Counted from the stretch's first letter, positions 42,716 to 52,043 are shown. The stretch is 64,000 nucleotides of DNA from Halolamina sediminis (GCF_001282785.1 NZ_CVUA01000001.1:2604001-2668000), one strand, 5' to 3'. A program made the numbers and translations. The notes: generated by a model not told the origin, from the sequence alone.

Positions 42716-45700
42716 TCAGTCGAGCGGGACAGTGCTCTCGGTGACGCCGGCCGAGAACAGGTCGGGCCACGAGCCCTCGGCCTCGGCGTCGTCAAGAAGG
42801 GTATCCCGGTAGACGTACCCGCCACAGTCGTCCGCGTCGGCAGTCGCGACCCACTCGCCGAGTGTCTCCCACGTCGCCCAGTCGCCGCCCAGCCCGATTG
42901 CGTGGAAGGCTCCCGGGAACGCCCCGTTGTTACGCTCGCGTTCGTAGACCGATCGGTAGCCGTCGGGGCCACCGACCAGCTCGAGGTCGTCAAGCGCGAG
43001 GCCATCGAAGAACGTCGCCGCCGTCACGGCGGTAGGGTGTTCCGTAGCGTACGCCGTCGTCGCGTACTGGCCGCCGATCGGGACAGCCTGTACCCGTTCG
43101 GATATGGCTTCCTCGACCGCCTCTAGGTTGTCAGAACCGGGCGGAGCCCCCGGCGACAGAAACACGGTGGAGGCATCCAAGCTGCCACCCCCGCTCCCAT
43201 CGTCGTGGAGTGACGCTATCGGTGCGCGCTCGTCGGCGTCGAGCATGCGATCGGTGAAGTCGGCGAACCGACGGGTGACCGCATCCAACTGCTCGCCCAC
43301 GAGCGCCGTTTCATCGATCGCTGCAGGGTTGGTGACGGGGCCATCCCACTCGATTAGTTTCCGGCTCACGTAGGGGTTGTCGGCTCCACGGAGGTCGATT
43401 CCGGGATCGAACTCCGGCTCGTACCGCCCCTCATACCGCTGCGCGAACTCGGCGCCGGTGACAGCCTGCCCCTCGGTGTGTGGGTCGGGGTTGGGGAGCT
43501 CCGCAGACGCGGACTCGCCGACCGTGAGTTCCCGGAGGAGTTCGAGACGGTCGAGCGTCCCCGTGAGCTCGTCGCCGTCGCCGCCCGTGAGCGCGTGGAG
43601 TCGGTCGACGGTTCGCCGGTAGGTCGTCCGGACGGGCGACAGGTACGCGTCGTACAGCGTCGCCGCGGGGGCGGCGTCCGGTTGGGTCGTGCGCTCGATC
43701 GCGTGGAGCTCCTCCGTTGGGAACAGCGACTCGAACAGCGTATCGACGTCCTCGGCGTCACTGCGCTTGAGCGCGTCCCGTAGTCCGGCCTCGGTCTCGG
43801 GCTCCGTCGGCTCCGGGACCGAGACGTGCGTCGACTCGCCCACCGTTCGCTCGAACTGCGGCGGGTCGGCGCCGCCGAACAGCGCCGTGAACGCGTCGAC
43901 GACGTTCTCGACCGCGTCGTCGTGGCGTGCCGCGATCTCGTCTTCCCGGCGGAGCGGTTCGGGCGAGAACTCGATGCGGAACGCCGCCTCTCCCGTGACT
44001 GTCAGGGGTTCGACGTCGAACCACGCCGTCTCGGCAATCGCCGTGATGTGGTCCTCGTACTCTCCTGCTCGATCGCGTCGGAAAAGCGACGACAAGAACC
44101 CCGCCCGATAGTCGATAAACGCGACCCGTGCCTCACGGAGACGGTCAAACGCCGCCTCGACCTCCCCCAACGGGAGGGGGATGACCCCCATCTCTGAGAG
44201 CCGGGGGTTCAGCGACTCGAACTCACCGAGGTCGAGGGTGACTGACGCAGCAGCCTCAGCGGTGCTCGCGGCTTCGAGCGTTGCGACGGCATCCGCGATC
44301 GTCGCTTCGAGGTCGTCGATCTCCACGACGACCCCCTCTCGGTGCTCGTTGACGGCCGTGAGCACGCTCGCGGCCTCGCCGGACTCCGCGAACACGCGGT
44401 CGAGCCGGTCGCGGAGATCGGTCGCGATCTCCTCGTGGAGCGACTCGATCACCTCGCGCTCGTCCTCCAGTTGGTCGATCTCCGCCGCCACCGCCGCGAT
44501 CCGTTCGTCGGCGGTCGGCGTCCGCGCCGGGTAGACCGCTTCCGAGTCGAGGGCGACCGCCAGCAGCTCCCGAACGAGCCGGGCGTCCGCCTCGTCGATT
44601 CCCGCCTCCTCGGGCGTGATGCGGGCGACGGCGTCGAGGAGCTCCCGCCGCTCGGCGACGTTCTCCAGCTCCGCCACCAACGTCCGGCGGAGCTTATCCG
44701 GGACCGTGTCGGGGTCGAACTCCCACGCTTCGGCGTCGAGGCTCCCGATCAGCAGCTCCGGGGCGGTCTCGACGTACTGCCGGGCCCGTTCGGTTTCGTC
44801 GTCGGCGTCGAGCTGCGAACGAACGTGTTCGAGGCTGTCGTCCACCGTCGCACGGAGTTCCTCGACCTGATGGACGGTGCCGACCGCGTCGAGCGCGTCG
44901 CTGTCGAGCAGGCGTTCCCGGAGCCCCGCCTCGATTCGGTGCCGGAGTTCGAACAGGGACGACGCGTGTTCGGCGGGATCGAGCGACGACGCGTCGGTGA
45001 GTGCGGCGCCGGCAGTGTTCGGGAAGCACTCACGGAGATACGTCCGGACGTGGGCGTGGAGATCGGCTTCGATCTCGAGCTCCATCTGTTTCGCCGTGAA
45101 GAGCTCGTGAACCGCCTCCGTCGCCGCTCGCCGGTGCTCGACCGGGAACTCGACCGTGTACGGGGCGGCGACGGTGAACGGCTCCGAGTTCGGGCCCGCG
45201 TTCCACGGCGCGGGACCGCCCTGTACCGCCTGCTGGTGGGCGAGGATCGACCGAACGGCCGCCATCTCGAACGTACGGGCGTCGACGCCATCGAGGTGGG
45301 GGAGCAGGGTGACCGTGTCGAACGGGCTCTCGCCCGCGTGGTGGGCGTACGCCAACTCCGAGAGCGCCGCGAACGCGTTCGCCTTCTCCTCCGCAATCGC
45401 GCCCTCGTGGGGGAGAATCGCATAGAGGTGTGTCCGGCGGCTGTCGACGCCGGCCGCGAGGTCGAGCGCCATCCCCGATCCCGTTCCGCCGCCGAGCGTT
45501 GTCACGAACGCCACCTCGTCGGTGTTCGTCGTGGGCGGGACGAGCGGTACGTCCAGGTACGTCGCGATGTGATAGAGCGCCTTCCCCAGCGGTCGGCGTC
45601 GGAACGTCCCGTTAGTAAACCCGTGGTTGAGCGCGGACTCCAGCGGGTCCCGATCGTTCGCCAACCACCAGCTATGTAGCCCCTCCCTCTGACAGATATT

Positions 45701-46030
45701 TTTAACCGTTCCAGGTGCTATCCCTAGCGGAAACCATCGGTCGGGAAGATGTTCCGGTACGACGACCCGGCCCTCGAAGGAGAGTGTGGCCTCGTTCGGG
45801 TGGTCGGCCCGGTCTTTGGCGGCCGCGATCCGTTCGTCGATCGCCGTCGTGGGATGCTCCTCCCGGATCGCGGAGTCGACGATCGAAGCGCGGAGCTTTC
45901 CCGGTTCGTCGCCCACATCGGCGTTCAGCACGTCGTCGAGCAGCCAGTCCTGACGCAGAAGCCGAGCGACGACATCTCCACCGCCGCCGCCGAGGCCGAC
46001 CAGCACGTCCGGCGTGTGAGTAACGCCCAT
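42716..46030 (-). CDS. Giant tubulin/FtsZ-superfamily protein (Tubulin_2-like)
   Basis: The 1104-aa protein starts DVLVGLGGGGGDVVARLLRQ, an FtsZ-like first GTP-binding loop. At residues 180-186 it has the tubulin signature GGGTGSG followed by MALDLAAG, and then LYAILPHEGAIAEEKANAF AAL. These place a tubulin-fold GTPase at the N-terminus (about 1-380). I do not see a clear T7-loop catalytic motif (NxDxxD). The rest is acidic, helical and coiled-coil rich (about 380-600; VIESLHEEIATDLRDRLD) with mixed alpha/beta segments to the end. It far exceeds FtsZ or CetZ length. It is monocistronic, next to the smc operon; role unknown. Confidence 0.8.
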   Translation of the reverse strand: MGVTHTPDVLVGLGGGGGDVVARLLRQDWLLDDVLNADVGDEPGKLRASIVDSAIREEHPTTAIDERIAAAKDRADHPNEATLSFEGRVVVPEHLPDRWFPLGIAPGTVKNICQREGLHSWWLANDRDPLESALNHGFTNGTFRRRPLGKALYHIATYLDVPLVPPTTNTDEVAFVTTLGGGTGSGMALDLAAGVDSRRTHLYAILPHEGAIAEEKANAFAALSELAYAHHAGESPFDTVTLLPHLDGVDARTFEMAAVRSILAHQQAVQGGPAPWNAGPNSEPFTVAAPYTVEFPVEHRRAATEAVHELFTAKQMELEIEADLHAHVRTYLRECFPNTAGAALTDASSLDPAEHASSLFELRHRIEAGLRERLLDSDALDAVGTVHQVEELRATVDDSLEHVRSQLDADDETERARQYVETAPELLIGSLDAEAWEFDPDTVPDKLRRTLVAELENVAERRELLDAVARITPEEAGIDEADARLVRELLAVALDSEAVYPARTPTADERIAAVAAEIDQLEDEREVIESLHEEIATDLRDRLDRVFAESGEAASVLTAVNEHREGVVVEIDDLEATIADAVATLEAASTAEAAASVTLDLGEFESLNPRLSEMGVIPLPLGEVEAAFDRLREARVAFIDYRAGFLSSLFRRDRAGEYEDHITAIAETAWFDVEPLTVTGEAAFRIEFSPEPLRREDEIAARHDDAVENVVDAFTALFGGADPPQFERTVGESTHVSVPEPTEPETEAGLRDALKRSDAEDVDTLFESLFPTEELHAIERTTQPDAAPAATLYDAYLSPVRTTYRRTVDRLHALTGGDGDELTGTLDRLELLRELTVGESASAELPNPDPHTEGQAVTGAEFAQRYEGRYEPEFDPGIDLRGADNPYVSRKLIEWDGPVTNPAAIDETALVGEQLDAVTRRFADFTDRMLDADERAPIASLHDDGSGGGSLDASTVFLSPGAPPGSDNLEAVEEAISERVQAVPIGGQYATTAYATEHPTAVTAATFFDGLALDDLELVGGPDGYRSVYERERNNGAFPGAFHAIGLGGDWATWETLGEWVATADADDCGGYVYRDTLLDDAEAEGSWPDLFSAGVTESTVPLD

Positions 46031-46049
46031 ACGTCTAGGCGGTCTGTCG

Positions 46050-46060
46050 GAATAATTAAC
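46050..46060 (-). promoter_or_regulatory. TATA box of the tubulin-like gene
   Basis: GTTAATTATT on the minus strand lies about 25 bp upstream of the ATG at 46030. It is a strong AT-rich element, so the gene has its own leaderless promoter and is separate from the antiporter operon upstream. Confidence 0.65.
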
Positions 46061-46087
46061 GTTGGGGGACGGAGGCGGCGCGGGGCG

Positions 46088-47866
46088 TCAGATCAGCAGC
46101 ACAGCCATCGCCGCCACCAACACCGCCAGCACCAACAGCAGGCTCCGGTCGATGCCGGCTTTCGTCTCGACGGACTCACGGCCCGTCACCCGCGCGATCG
46201 CGGCGTCGGGGTCCTTCGCGACCGCGACCGACGCCTTCGCGAACGCCACCGCGGCGTCGTCGACGCGGGCGTACAGTTCCGTGACGCCCACGACCAGATA
46301 GCGCGCGCCGTAGAACGTCGCGGGGTTGTAGAGGTTGTCCACATCGGGCACCCGACCCAGCCCCGAGAGCGGCTTCTTGACGAGCGCGAAGCCGATCAGC
46401 CCCAGCACCGCCAGTGCGACCCCCTCGATCAGGTGGGGGACCGTATACGTCTTGTAGGCGTGGGCGACCACGTCGCCGTTGGTCACGTCGAACGGGAGCA
46501 GGCTGAACAGCGCACCGTCGAAGATGCCGTAGAACACACACAGCGCCGCGACGAGCACCATCGCGGCGGCCTGCCCGCGGTTGGCGTCCTTCACGCTGCC
46601 GTCGTACTCGCCGTGGAAGAAGGCGTAGTAGCCGAACTTGATGAACGACATGAACGTCCCGACGCCCCCGATCAGGAGGAGCAGTTCGAGCGTGTAGAAG
46701 TCGCCGAGGTGGATCGGCCCCTTCTCGAAGGCGTAGTGGCTCGCGGAGATCACGATCCCCTTGCTCACGAACCCGTTGAAGCCCGGGAAGCCGGCGATCG
46801 AGAGCGCGGCGACGGTGAACGCCCCCGCAGTGATCGGCATCTCGCGGGCGAGCCCGCCCAGCTTCTTCAGGCTCTCCTCGCCGGTGCGGTAGACCACCAC
46901 GCCGGCGGTCATGAACAGCAGCCCCTTGTAGAGGATGTGGTTGAACACGTGGGCAAAGGCGCCGGACTGGGCCAGCGCGCCGCCGATCCCGACGCCGGCG
47001 ACCATGTACCCGACCTGCGACTGGATGTGGTAGGAGAGCAGCCGACGCATGTCGTTCTGGAACAGCGCCATCGTCGCGCCGAAGACGGCCATCACGCCGC
47101 CCATGTACGCGACCGCGACGTTGCCGTCGTTGGGGAACACGCGGTACATCCCGTACACGCCGGTCTTCGTCGTGTACACGCAGAGGAACACGCTGGCCGC
47201 GATGTGCGGGCGCGGGTACGTGTCGGGCAGCCACGCGTGCAGGCCGACGAAGCCGACGTTGACGCCGACGCCCAGCGCCGCGAGGATCGGCGCTACCGGG
47301 CCGGCGAGCCCCGCCGTCTCGGGGCCGCCGGGGACGCTCGCGAAGAGGAACGTGCCCGTCTCCGCGAAGTGCCAGACGACGGCGCCGAGGAACAGCGTGC
47401 CACCGACGCCGTGCAGCAGCGCGTAGCGGTAGCCCGCACGCACCGCCTTCCCGCCGTAGTGCCACACCAGCAGCGTGCTGGTGACGGCCATCAGCTCCCA
47501 GAAGAAGATCAGCGTGAGCCAGTCGCCGCCGAAGACGGCGCCCAGACTGCTCGCGACGTAGGAGAGTGCAAAGGCGGTCTGGATGTTCTCGGCGTCGCTG
47601 TAGTAGGAGTACGCCACGCCGACCACGCCGATGAACGCGAAGATCAGTCCCATCAGCGTCGAGAACGGGTCGACGTTGAACAGCACCGTCTCGAAGCCGA
47701 ACAGGTCGACGTCCGCGAAGTGGGCGCCGGAATCGACCAGCCAGACGTACGGGACGACCGCGCCCGTGAGCAGGCCCGCGGCCGCGTGGCCGAGCTTCCG
47801 GCCGAGGAACGGCAGCAGGAGCGCGGCGAGCAGGACGGGGACGAACGGCGGGACGATCGGCTCCAT
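46088..47866 (-). CDS. Proton-translocating antiporter subunit (NuoL/MrpA/MrpD-like), third copy
   Basis: The 592-aa polytopic protein of the proton-pumping NADH-quinone-oxidoreductase / Mrp family (PF00361-type) shows FFWELMAVTSTLLVWHY with the conserved TM5 glutamate, a conserved-lysine helix YTTKTGVYGMYRVF and NDMRRLLSYHIQSQVGYMV. HVFNHILYKGLLFMTAGVV and FPGFNGFVSKGIVI follow. A single C-terminal helix ends it (SLLLVLAVLVAAMAVLLI). Its ATG overlaps the stop of the preceding gene by one base. It is the last gene of the Mrp operon. Confidence 0.9.
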   Translation of the reverse strand: MEPIVPPFVPVLLAALLLPFLGRKLGHAAAGLLTGAVVPYVWLVDSGAHFADVDLFGFETVLFNVDPFSTLMGLIFAFIGVVGVAYSYYSDAENIQTAFALSYVASSLGAVFGGDWLTLIFFWELMAVTSTLLVWHYGGKAVRAGYRYALLHGVGGTLFLGAVVWHFAETGTFLFASVPGGPETAGLAGPVAPILAALGVGVNVGFVGLHAWLPDTYPRPHIAASVFLCVYTTKTGVYGMYRVFPNDGNVAVAYMGGVMAVFGATMALFQNDMRRLLSYHIQSQVGYMVAGVGIGGALAQSGAFAHVFNHILYKGLLFMTAGVVVYRTGEESLKKLGGLAREMPITAGAFTVAALSIAGFPGFNGFVSKGIVISASHYAFEKGPIHLGDFYTLELLLLIGGVGTFMSFIKFGYYAFFHGEYDGSVKDANRGQAAAMVLVAALCVFYGIFDGALFSLLPFDVTNGDVVAHAYKTYTVPHLIEGVALAVLGLIGFALVKKPLSGLGRVPDVDNLYNPATFYGARYLVVGVTELYARVDDAAVAFAKASVAVAKDPDAAIARVTGRESVETKAGIDRSLLLVLAVLVAAMAVLLI

Positions 47867-49620
47867 CAGACGCTCACCCCCGTGGTCGCCGCGACGATCA
47901 GCCTGACGATCCGGAGGAACACCGCGGTGTCGGGCACGACGCCGAGCACGATCGAGCCCGTCGCCGCGAACAGGATCGGGCCGAGCATGAACCACGTCGA
48001 CTCCCCGCCGAACCAGCCCCGGGACTCCCAGTCGCCGTGGGGTTCGTGGCCGTGGTCACCCTCGTGGTCGTCGGCGAACCCGTGTTCGTCGTGTTCACCG
48101 CCGTCGACGGTAGTGTCACCGTCGACGTGCTCGCCGCCGGCGTCGACGTGTTCCGCATCGTCACTGCCCGAATTCTCCTCCGGGTGGCCGCCGTCGGTCG
48201 CGAGCTCGTCCTCGGCGAACCGCCCGCCGAGCACGTGTTCGAGCAGCGGCTTCCCGTCGCTCTCGCCCTTCGACTCGAAGAAGGCGGCGTAGACGACGGG
48301 CCAGAAGTACGCGATGTTGAGGATCCCCGACACCAGCAGCGCGGCGGTAAAGACGAGCTGGCCGCCGGAAACGGTGCCGATCAGCAGGAAGTACTTGCTC
48401 ACGAACCCCGCGAGCAGGGGGATCCCCGCCATCCCAAGCGACGCGACGCCGAAGGCGGCCATCGTCAGCGGCATCCGCTCGCCGATCCCCGCCATGTCGC
48501 TGATGTCGTCGGTATGGGTCTCGACGTGGATCGCGCCCGCACAGAAGAACAGGGTGAGCTTCATGAACGCGTGGGCGGGGATGTGGAGCAGCCCGCCGAC
48601 GAGCGCGTACGCCGACGCCCGGCCGGGCGCGAGCGCGGCGCCGACCGCGAGCCCGAGCACGATGTAGGAGAGCTGGCTCACCGTCGAGAACGCCAGCCGG
48701 CGCTTGAGGTTGTCCTGCCGGAGCGCGATCACGCTCGCGACGGTGAGCGTGAACGCGGCGACGGCGGCCAGCGGGATCCCCATCCCGATCTCCGCGACCG
48801 TCTCGGGGCCGAACACCTCGAGGATCACGCGAGCGATCCCGAACACGCCGGACTTCACGACCGCGACCGCGTGGAGGAGCCCCGAGACGGGCGTCGGCGC
48901 GACCATCGCGTCAGGTAGCCAGGAATGCAGCGGCATCAGCGCCGCCTTCACACCGAAGCCGAGGATCAGCAGCCCGAACGCGGCGCGGGCCAGCGTCGGG
49001 TCGCTGCCCGCGAGCGCCTCGATCCCGCCGGGGGCGAACGCCGTCGTCCCGGCGAGCAGGTAGACGAGCACCGAGCCCGCGAGCACAGCGACGCCGCCGC
49101 CGAACGTGTAGGTGAGGTACTTGCGGCCGGCCGCGCGAGCCTCGTCGGTCTCGTCGTGGCTGACGAGGGGGTAGGTGGCGACCGTGAGCAGCTCGTAGAA
49201 CACGAACAGCACGAGCAGGTTCGACGCGAACGCGACGCCGATCGCGGCGGCGACGCTGCCCGCAAAGGCCGCGAAGTAGCGCGTCTGGTCGTGTTCGTCG
49301 AGCCCGCGCATGTAGCCGATGCTGTAGAAGCTGGTGACCAGCCAGAGCAGGCTGGCGAGCAGTCCGAACAGCACGCCCAGCGCGTCCGCCTGCACCGCGA
49401 ACTCGACGCCGGGGACGAGCGTCCCGACGGCGCTGACGTACGTGTCGCCGGCGAGCACGCCCGGGACCATGCTGGCGACGATCCCGAGCGCCGACAGCGC
49501 CGCGAGCAGCGTCCACACCTCCCGGACGTTCTGCCGGCCCCGCGAGGCGAGGATCGGGAGGATGGCGACTGCCGGCACGAGCACTGCTGCGAGTGGTCTG
49601 AGTGAAGCTATCTCGGTCAT
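47866..49620 (-). CDS. Proton-translocating antiporter subunit (MrpD/MrpA-like), second copy, with His/Asp-rich insert
   Basis: The 584-aa paralogue has LVLFVFYELLTVATYPLVSH (TM5 Glu), GFGVKAALMPLHSWLPDAM, AVAVVKSGVFGIARVIL (conserved Lys) and NLKRRLAFSTVSQLSYIVLG. Between about residues 470 and 535 there is a cytoplasmic or external insert very rich in His, Asp, Glu and Gly (EHDEHGFADDHEGDHGHEPH). It could bind metal ions. A final helix follows. It overlaps the upstream gene by ATGA and the downstream gene by one base. Confidence 0.9.
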   Translation of the reverse strand: MTEIASLRPLAAVLVPAVAILPILASRGRQNVREVWTLLAALSALGIVASMVPGVLAGDTYVSAVGTLVPGVEFAVQADALGVLFGLLASLLWLVTSFYSIGYMRGLDEHDQTRYFAAFAGSVAAAIGVAFASNLLVLFVFYELLTVATYPLVSHDETDEARAAGRKYLTYTFGGGVAVLAGSVLVYLLAGTTAFAPGGIEALAGSDPTLARAAFGLLILGFGVKAALMPLHSWLPDAMVAPTPVSGLLHAVAVVKSGVFGIARVILEVFGPETVAEIGMGIPLAAVAAFTLTVASVIALRQDNLKRRLAFSTVSQLSYIVLGLAVGAALAPGRASAYALVGGLLHIPAHAFMKLTLFFCAGAIHVETHTDDISDMAGIGERMPLTMAAFGVASLGMAGIPLLAGFVSKYFLLIGTVSGGQLVFTAALLVSGILNIAYFWPVVYAAFFESKGESDGKPLLEHVLGGRFAEDELATDGGHPEENSGSDDAEHVDAGGEHVDGDTTVDGGEHDEHGFADDHEGDHGHEPHGDWESRGWFGGESTWFMLGPILFAATGSIVLGVVPDTAVFLRIVRLIVAATTGVSV

Positions 49621-51203
49621 GAGAGGAGTGCCTGAACCGTCGGTTCGAGGAGCTGTCCGTACTCGAAGGCGATCATCCCGAGGCCGATCGCCGCGAGGGC
49701 GGCGACGACCACCGTGGCCGTCATCCCGATCGAGGGGCGCGAGAGGTCGGCGCCGCCGTCGGTCGCCGTCGGGGTATCGCCCGCCTCGCTACGTTCCGAG
49801 GACCGTGGCTCCTCGCTGCGTTCCGAGGACCGTGGCTCCTCGCTGCGTTCCGAGGACCGTGGCTCCTCGCTGCGTTCCGAGGAGCGTAGCTCCTCGCTGT
49901 CACGGAAGAACATCCGTTCGAGGATCCGCGCGAAGTACGCAAGCGTCAGCAGCGTGCTCGCGAGGATCACGACCGCGAGCGGCCACGCCGACGCCTCGAC
50001 GGCACCCAGCGCGACGTACCACTTGCCGACGAAGCCGATCGCCGGCGGCACGCCGACCATCCCCAGCGCGAGCACGCCGAACGCGCCCGCGCCGAGGGGG
50101 AGCCGCCCGACCAGTCCCGAGTACTCGTCGACCGTCCGGGCGCCCGTGGCGGTCGCGATCAGGCCGGCGGTCAGGAACAGGCCGCCTTTCATGATCGCGT
50201 GACCGACGAGGTGGATCGTCGCGCCGATCAACGCCGTCTCGTTCGCGACGGCGACGGCGCCGACGACGAGCCCGAACTGCGACATCGAGGAGTACGCGAG
50301 CATCCGCTTGATGTCGGTCTGGGACACCGCGAGCACGCTGCCGACGACGATGCTGACCATCGCGCCGGCGACCAGCAGCGAGCGTGCCGCGGGGTTCGCC
50401 TGCAGGAACTCGACGGTGAACACCGTGAAGACGATCCGGATCAGCGCGTACGCCGCGACCGTCGACACCAGCGCCGAGATCAGCGCGCTCACCGAGTCCG
50501 GCGAGCCGGCGTAGGCGTCGGGCTGCCAGGCGTGCAGCGGGAACACGGCGACCTTGACGAACAGGCCGACGACCAGCAGCGCGAACGCCGCTTGGACCAG
50601 CGTCGCGTCGTAGCCGACCGCCGCGAGCTGCTGAGAGAGGTCGGCCATGTTGAGCGTCCCCGTCGCGATGAACGCGTAGCCGATCCCGAGCAGGAACAGG
50701 CTCGCCCCGACCGTGCCCACGATCAGGTACTTGAGCGCGGCACGGGCCGAGCGCCCGCCCTCGCCGCTCGCGACGAGCGCGTACGCCGCCAGCCCCGTGA
50801 TCTCGAGGAACACGTACATGTTGAACACGTCGCCGGTGATGCTCATCCCCGTCAGCCCAGCGACGAGCAGGAGGTAGACGGCGTAGAACGCGTTGCTCCG
50901 CGGGCCCGCCCGCCGCGCGTACGCGAGCACGCCGAAGGAGACCACGGCGACCAGCAGCGCCATCGTCGCCGAGAGGCCGTCGATGTACAGCTCGATACCG
51001 AACGGCGCCTCGAACCCGCCGACGACGTAGCTGACCGTCGAGTCGAACGCCCGCGCGGCGAGCACGCCGGCGCCGACGACCTGCACGGCCGTCGTCACCA
51101 GCGCGACCGGCCAGCCGGAGCGTGAACGGGCGAGGCCGGCGAGGAACGCCAGCGTCGACCCCAGCAGCGGGAGCGCCACCAGCAGCGCGGGGAGGTCACT
51201 CAT
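49617..51203 (-). CDS. mrpD: Mrp antiporter subunit D (MnhD-like)
   Basis: The 528-aa subunit D has FNMYVFLEITGLAAYALVAS (TM5 Glu), LFVKVAVFPLHAWQPDAYAG (Lys and the HAWxPDAY motif), TDIKRMLAYSSMSQFGLVVG and HLVGHAIMKGGLFLTAGLI. These match MrpD proton-channel subunits. The segment between about residues 437 and 475 is a low-complexity insert of four RSSERSEEP-type nonapeptides encoded by 27-bp tandem repeats. It lies before the last helix. It overlaps MrpC by 8 bp and the next antiporter gene by ATGA. Confidence 0.93.
   Translation of the reverse strand: MSDLPALLVALPLLGSTLAFLAGLARSRSGWPVALVTTAVQVVGAGVLAARAFDSTVSYVVGGFEAPFGIELYIDGLSATMALLVAVVSFGVLAYARRAGPRSNAFYAVYLLLVAGLTGMSITGDVFNMYVFLEITGLAAYALVASGEGGRSARAALKYLIVGTVGASLFLLGIGYAFIATGTLNMADLSQQLAAVGYDATLVQAAFALLVVGLFVKVAVFPLHAWQPDAYAGSPDSVSALISALVSTVAAYALIRIVFTVFTVEFLQANPAARSLLVAGAMVSIVVGSVLAVSQTDIKRMLAYSSMSQFGLVVGAVAVANETALIGATIHLVGHAIMKGGLFLTAGLIATATGARTVDEYSGLVGRLPLGAGAFGVLALGMVGVPPAIGFVGKWYVALGAVEASAWPLAVVILASTLLTLAYFARILERMFFRDSEELRSSERSEEPRSSERSEEPRSSERSEEPRSSERSEAGDTPTATDGGADLSRPSIGMTATVVVAALAAIGLGMIAFEYGQLLEPTVQALLS
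49782..49898 (-). repeat. 27-bp in-frame tandem repeat within mrpD
   Basis: Units at 49782, 49809, 49836 and 49863 plus a 9-bp partial unit are nearly identical. Each unit carries an inverted repeat, GAGGA...TCCTC; in the unit from 49863 it is the near-palindrome GAGGAGC-gta-GCTCCTC. The frame stays open and adds repeated RSSERSEEP residues to a loop near the C-terminus. The motif (GAGCGnAGCGA-like) resembles short repeats near 29712, 29425-29460 and 62395. Confidence 0.85.
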
Positions 51204-51552
51204 CGAGGCTCACCTCCCGGATCTCGCTCTCCCGAAGCGAGCCGTACTCGTCGTACACCCGGACGATCAGCCCCAGCGCCACCGCGGTGAGGCTGACCCC
51301 GACGACGATGGCGGTCAGGATCAGCACGTGCGGCAGCGGGCTGACGTACGGCGGCGACGCCGACAGCAGCGGGGGGCTCGCCCCCGAGACGAACGCCGAG
51401 GTGACGAAGAAGAGGAAGATCCCCGTCTGGAACACGTTCATCCCGATCACCTTCTTCACGAGGTTGTCGCTGCCGATCAGCATGTACGTCCCGACGCCCA
51501 TCAGCAGGAAGCCGACGAGGAAGTACCCCCGCGACGCGAGCAGGTCGATCAC
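51196..51552 (-). CDS. mrpC: Mrp antiporter subunit C (MnhC/NuoK-like)
   Basis: The 118-aa protein has three transmembrane helices: FLVGFLLMGVGTYMLIGSDN LVKKVIGMNVFQTGIFLFF (start of the pattern shown: FLVGFLLMGVGTYMLIG) and VLILTAIVVGVSLTAVALGLIV. The NLVKKVIGMNV motif with TAIVVGVS is characteristic of MrpC/NuoK. An acidic loop (ASPPLLSASPPYVSP) is enlarged. It overlaps mrpB by ATGA and mrpD by 8 bp. Confidence 0.92.
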   Translation of the reverse strand: MIDLLASRGYFLVGFLLMGVGTYMLIGSDNLVKKVIGMNVFQTGIFLFFVTSAFVSGASPPLLSASPPYVSPLPHVLILTAIVVGVSLTAVALGLIVRVYDEYGSLRESEIREVSLDE

Positions 51553-52043
51553 GCCGACTCACCCCCGTCGAACCCCGCCGCGATAGCGAAGAACAGGCCG
51601 GTGACGATGCCGGCGACGATCACGCCGATCCCGAGTTCGACGAACTCGATCCCGTACTTCGTCGCGTGGGGGATGCCGAGGTCGTGGTAGACGCCGTACT
51701 CGAGGAAGCCGGCACCGAGCAGGACGCTCCCGATCCCGGTGAACAGGAACGCGAGCATCCCGACGCCGATCAGCGCGACCGGGAGCCGGCTGCCGATCCA
51801 CTCCCGGGTGGCCTCGATCCCGAACGCGATCCCCAGCATCAGGACGACCGTGCCGACGATGACGCCACCCTGGAACCCGCCGCCGGAGGAGTCGGCGCCG
51901 TGGAACATCACGAACAGCCCGAACGTGAACACGAACGGCGTCACCACGCGCACGGTGGCCATGATGATCGGGCTACCGACGTACGGGCCGCTGCGGGCGG
52001 TCGGCGCCTCCGTGTCGGGCGTTCCGGGCTCTTGCTGGACCAT
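51549..52043 (-). CDS. mrpB: Mrp antiporter subunit B (MnhB)
   Basis: The 164-aa protein matches the MnhB domain: VTPFVFTFGLFVMFHGADSS GGGFQGGVIVGTVV, centred on HGADSSGGGFQGG. Helices near IALIGVGMLAFLFTGIGSVLL and FVELGIGVIVAGIVTGLFFA follow. Its stop/start overlaps join mrpC downstream and the DUF4040-type gene upstream (one base). Confidence 0.93.
   Translation of the reverse strand: MVQQEPGTPDTEAPTARSGPYVGSPIIMATVRVVTPFVFTFGLFVMFHGADSSGGGFQGGVIVGTVVLMLGIAFGIEATREWIGSRLPVALIGVGMLAFLFTGIGSVLLGAGFLEYGVYHDLGIPHATKYGIEFVELGIGVIVAGIVTGLFFAIAAGFDGGESA

Noticed and set aside
45749-48292. 847-aa open frame antisense to the tubulin-like and antiporter genes
   Set aside because: It overlaps three well-supported minus-strand genes and reads as Arg/His/Asp-rich shadow sequence.
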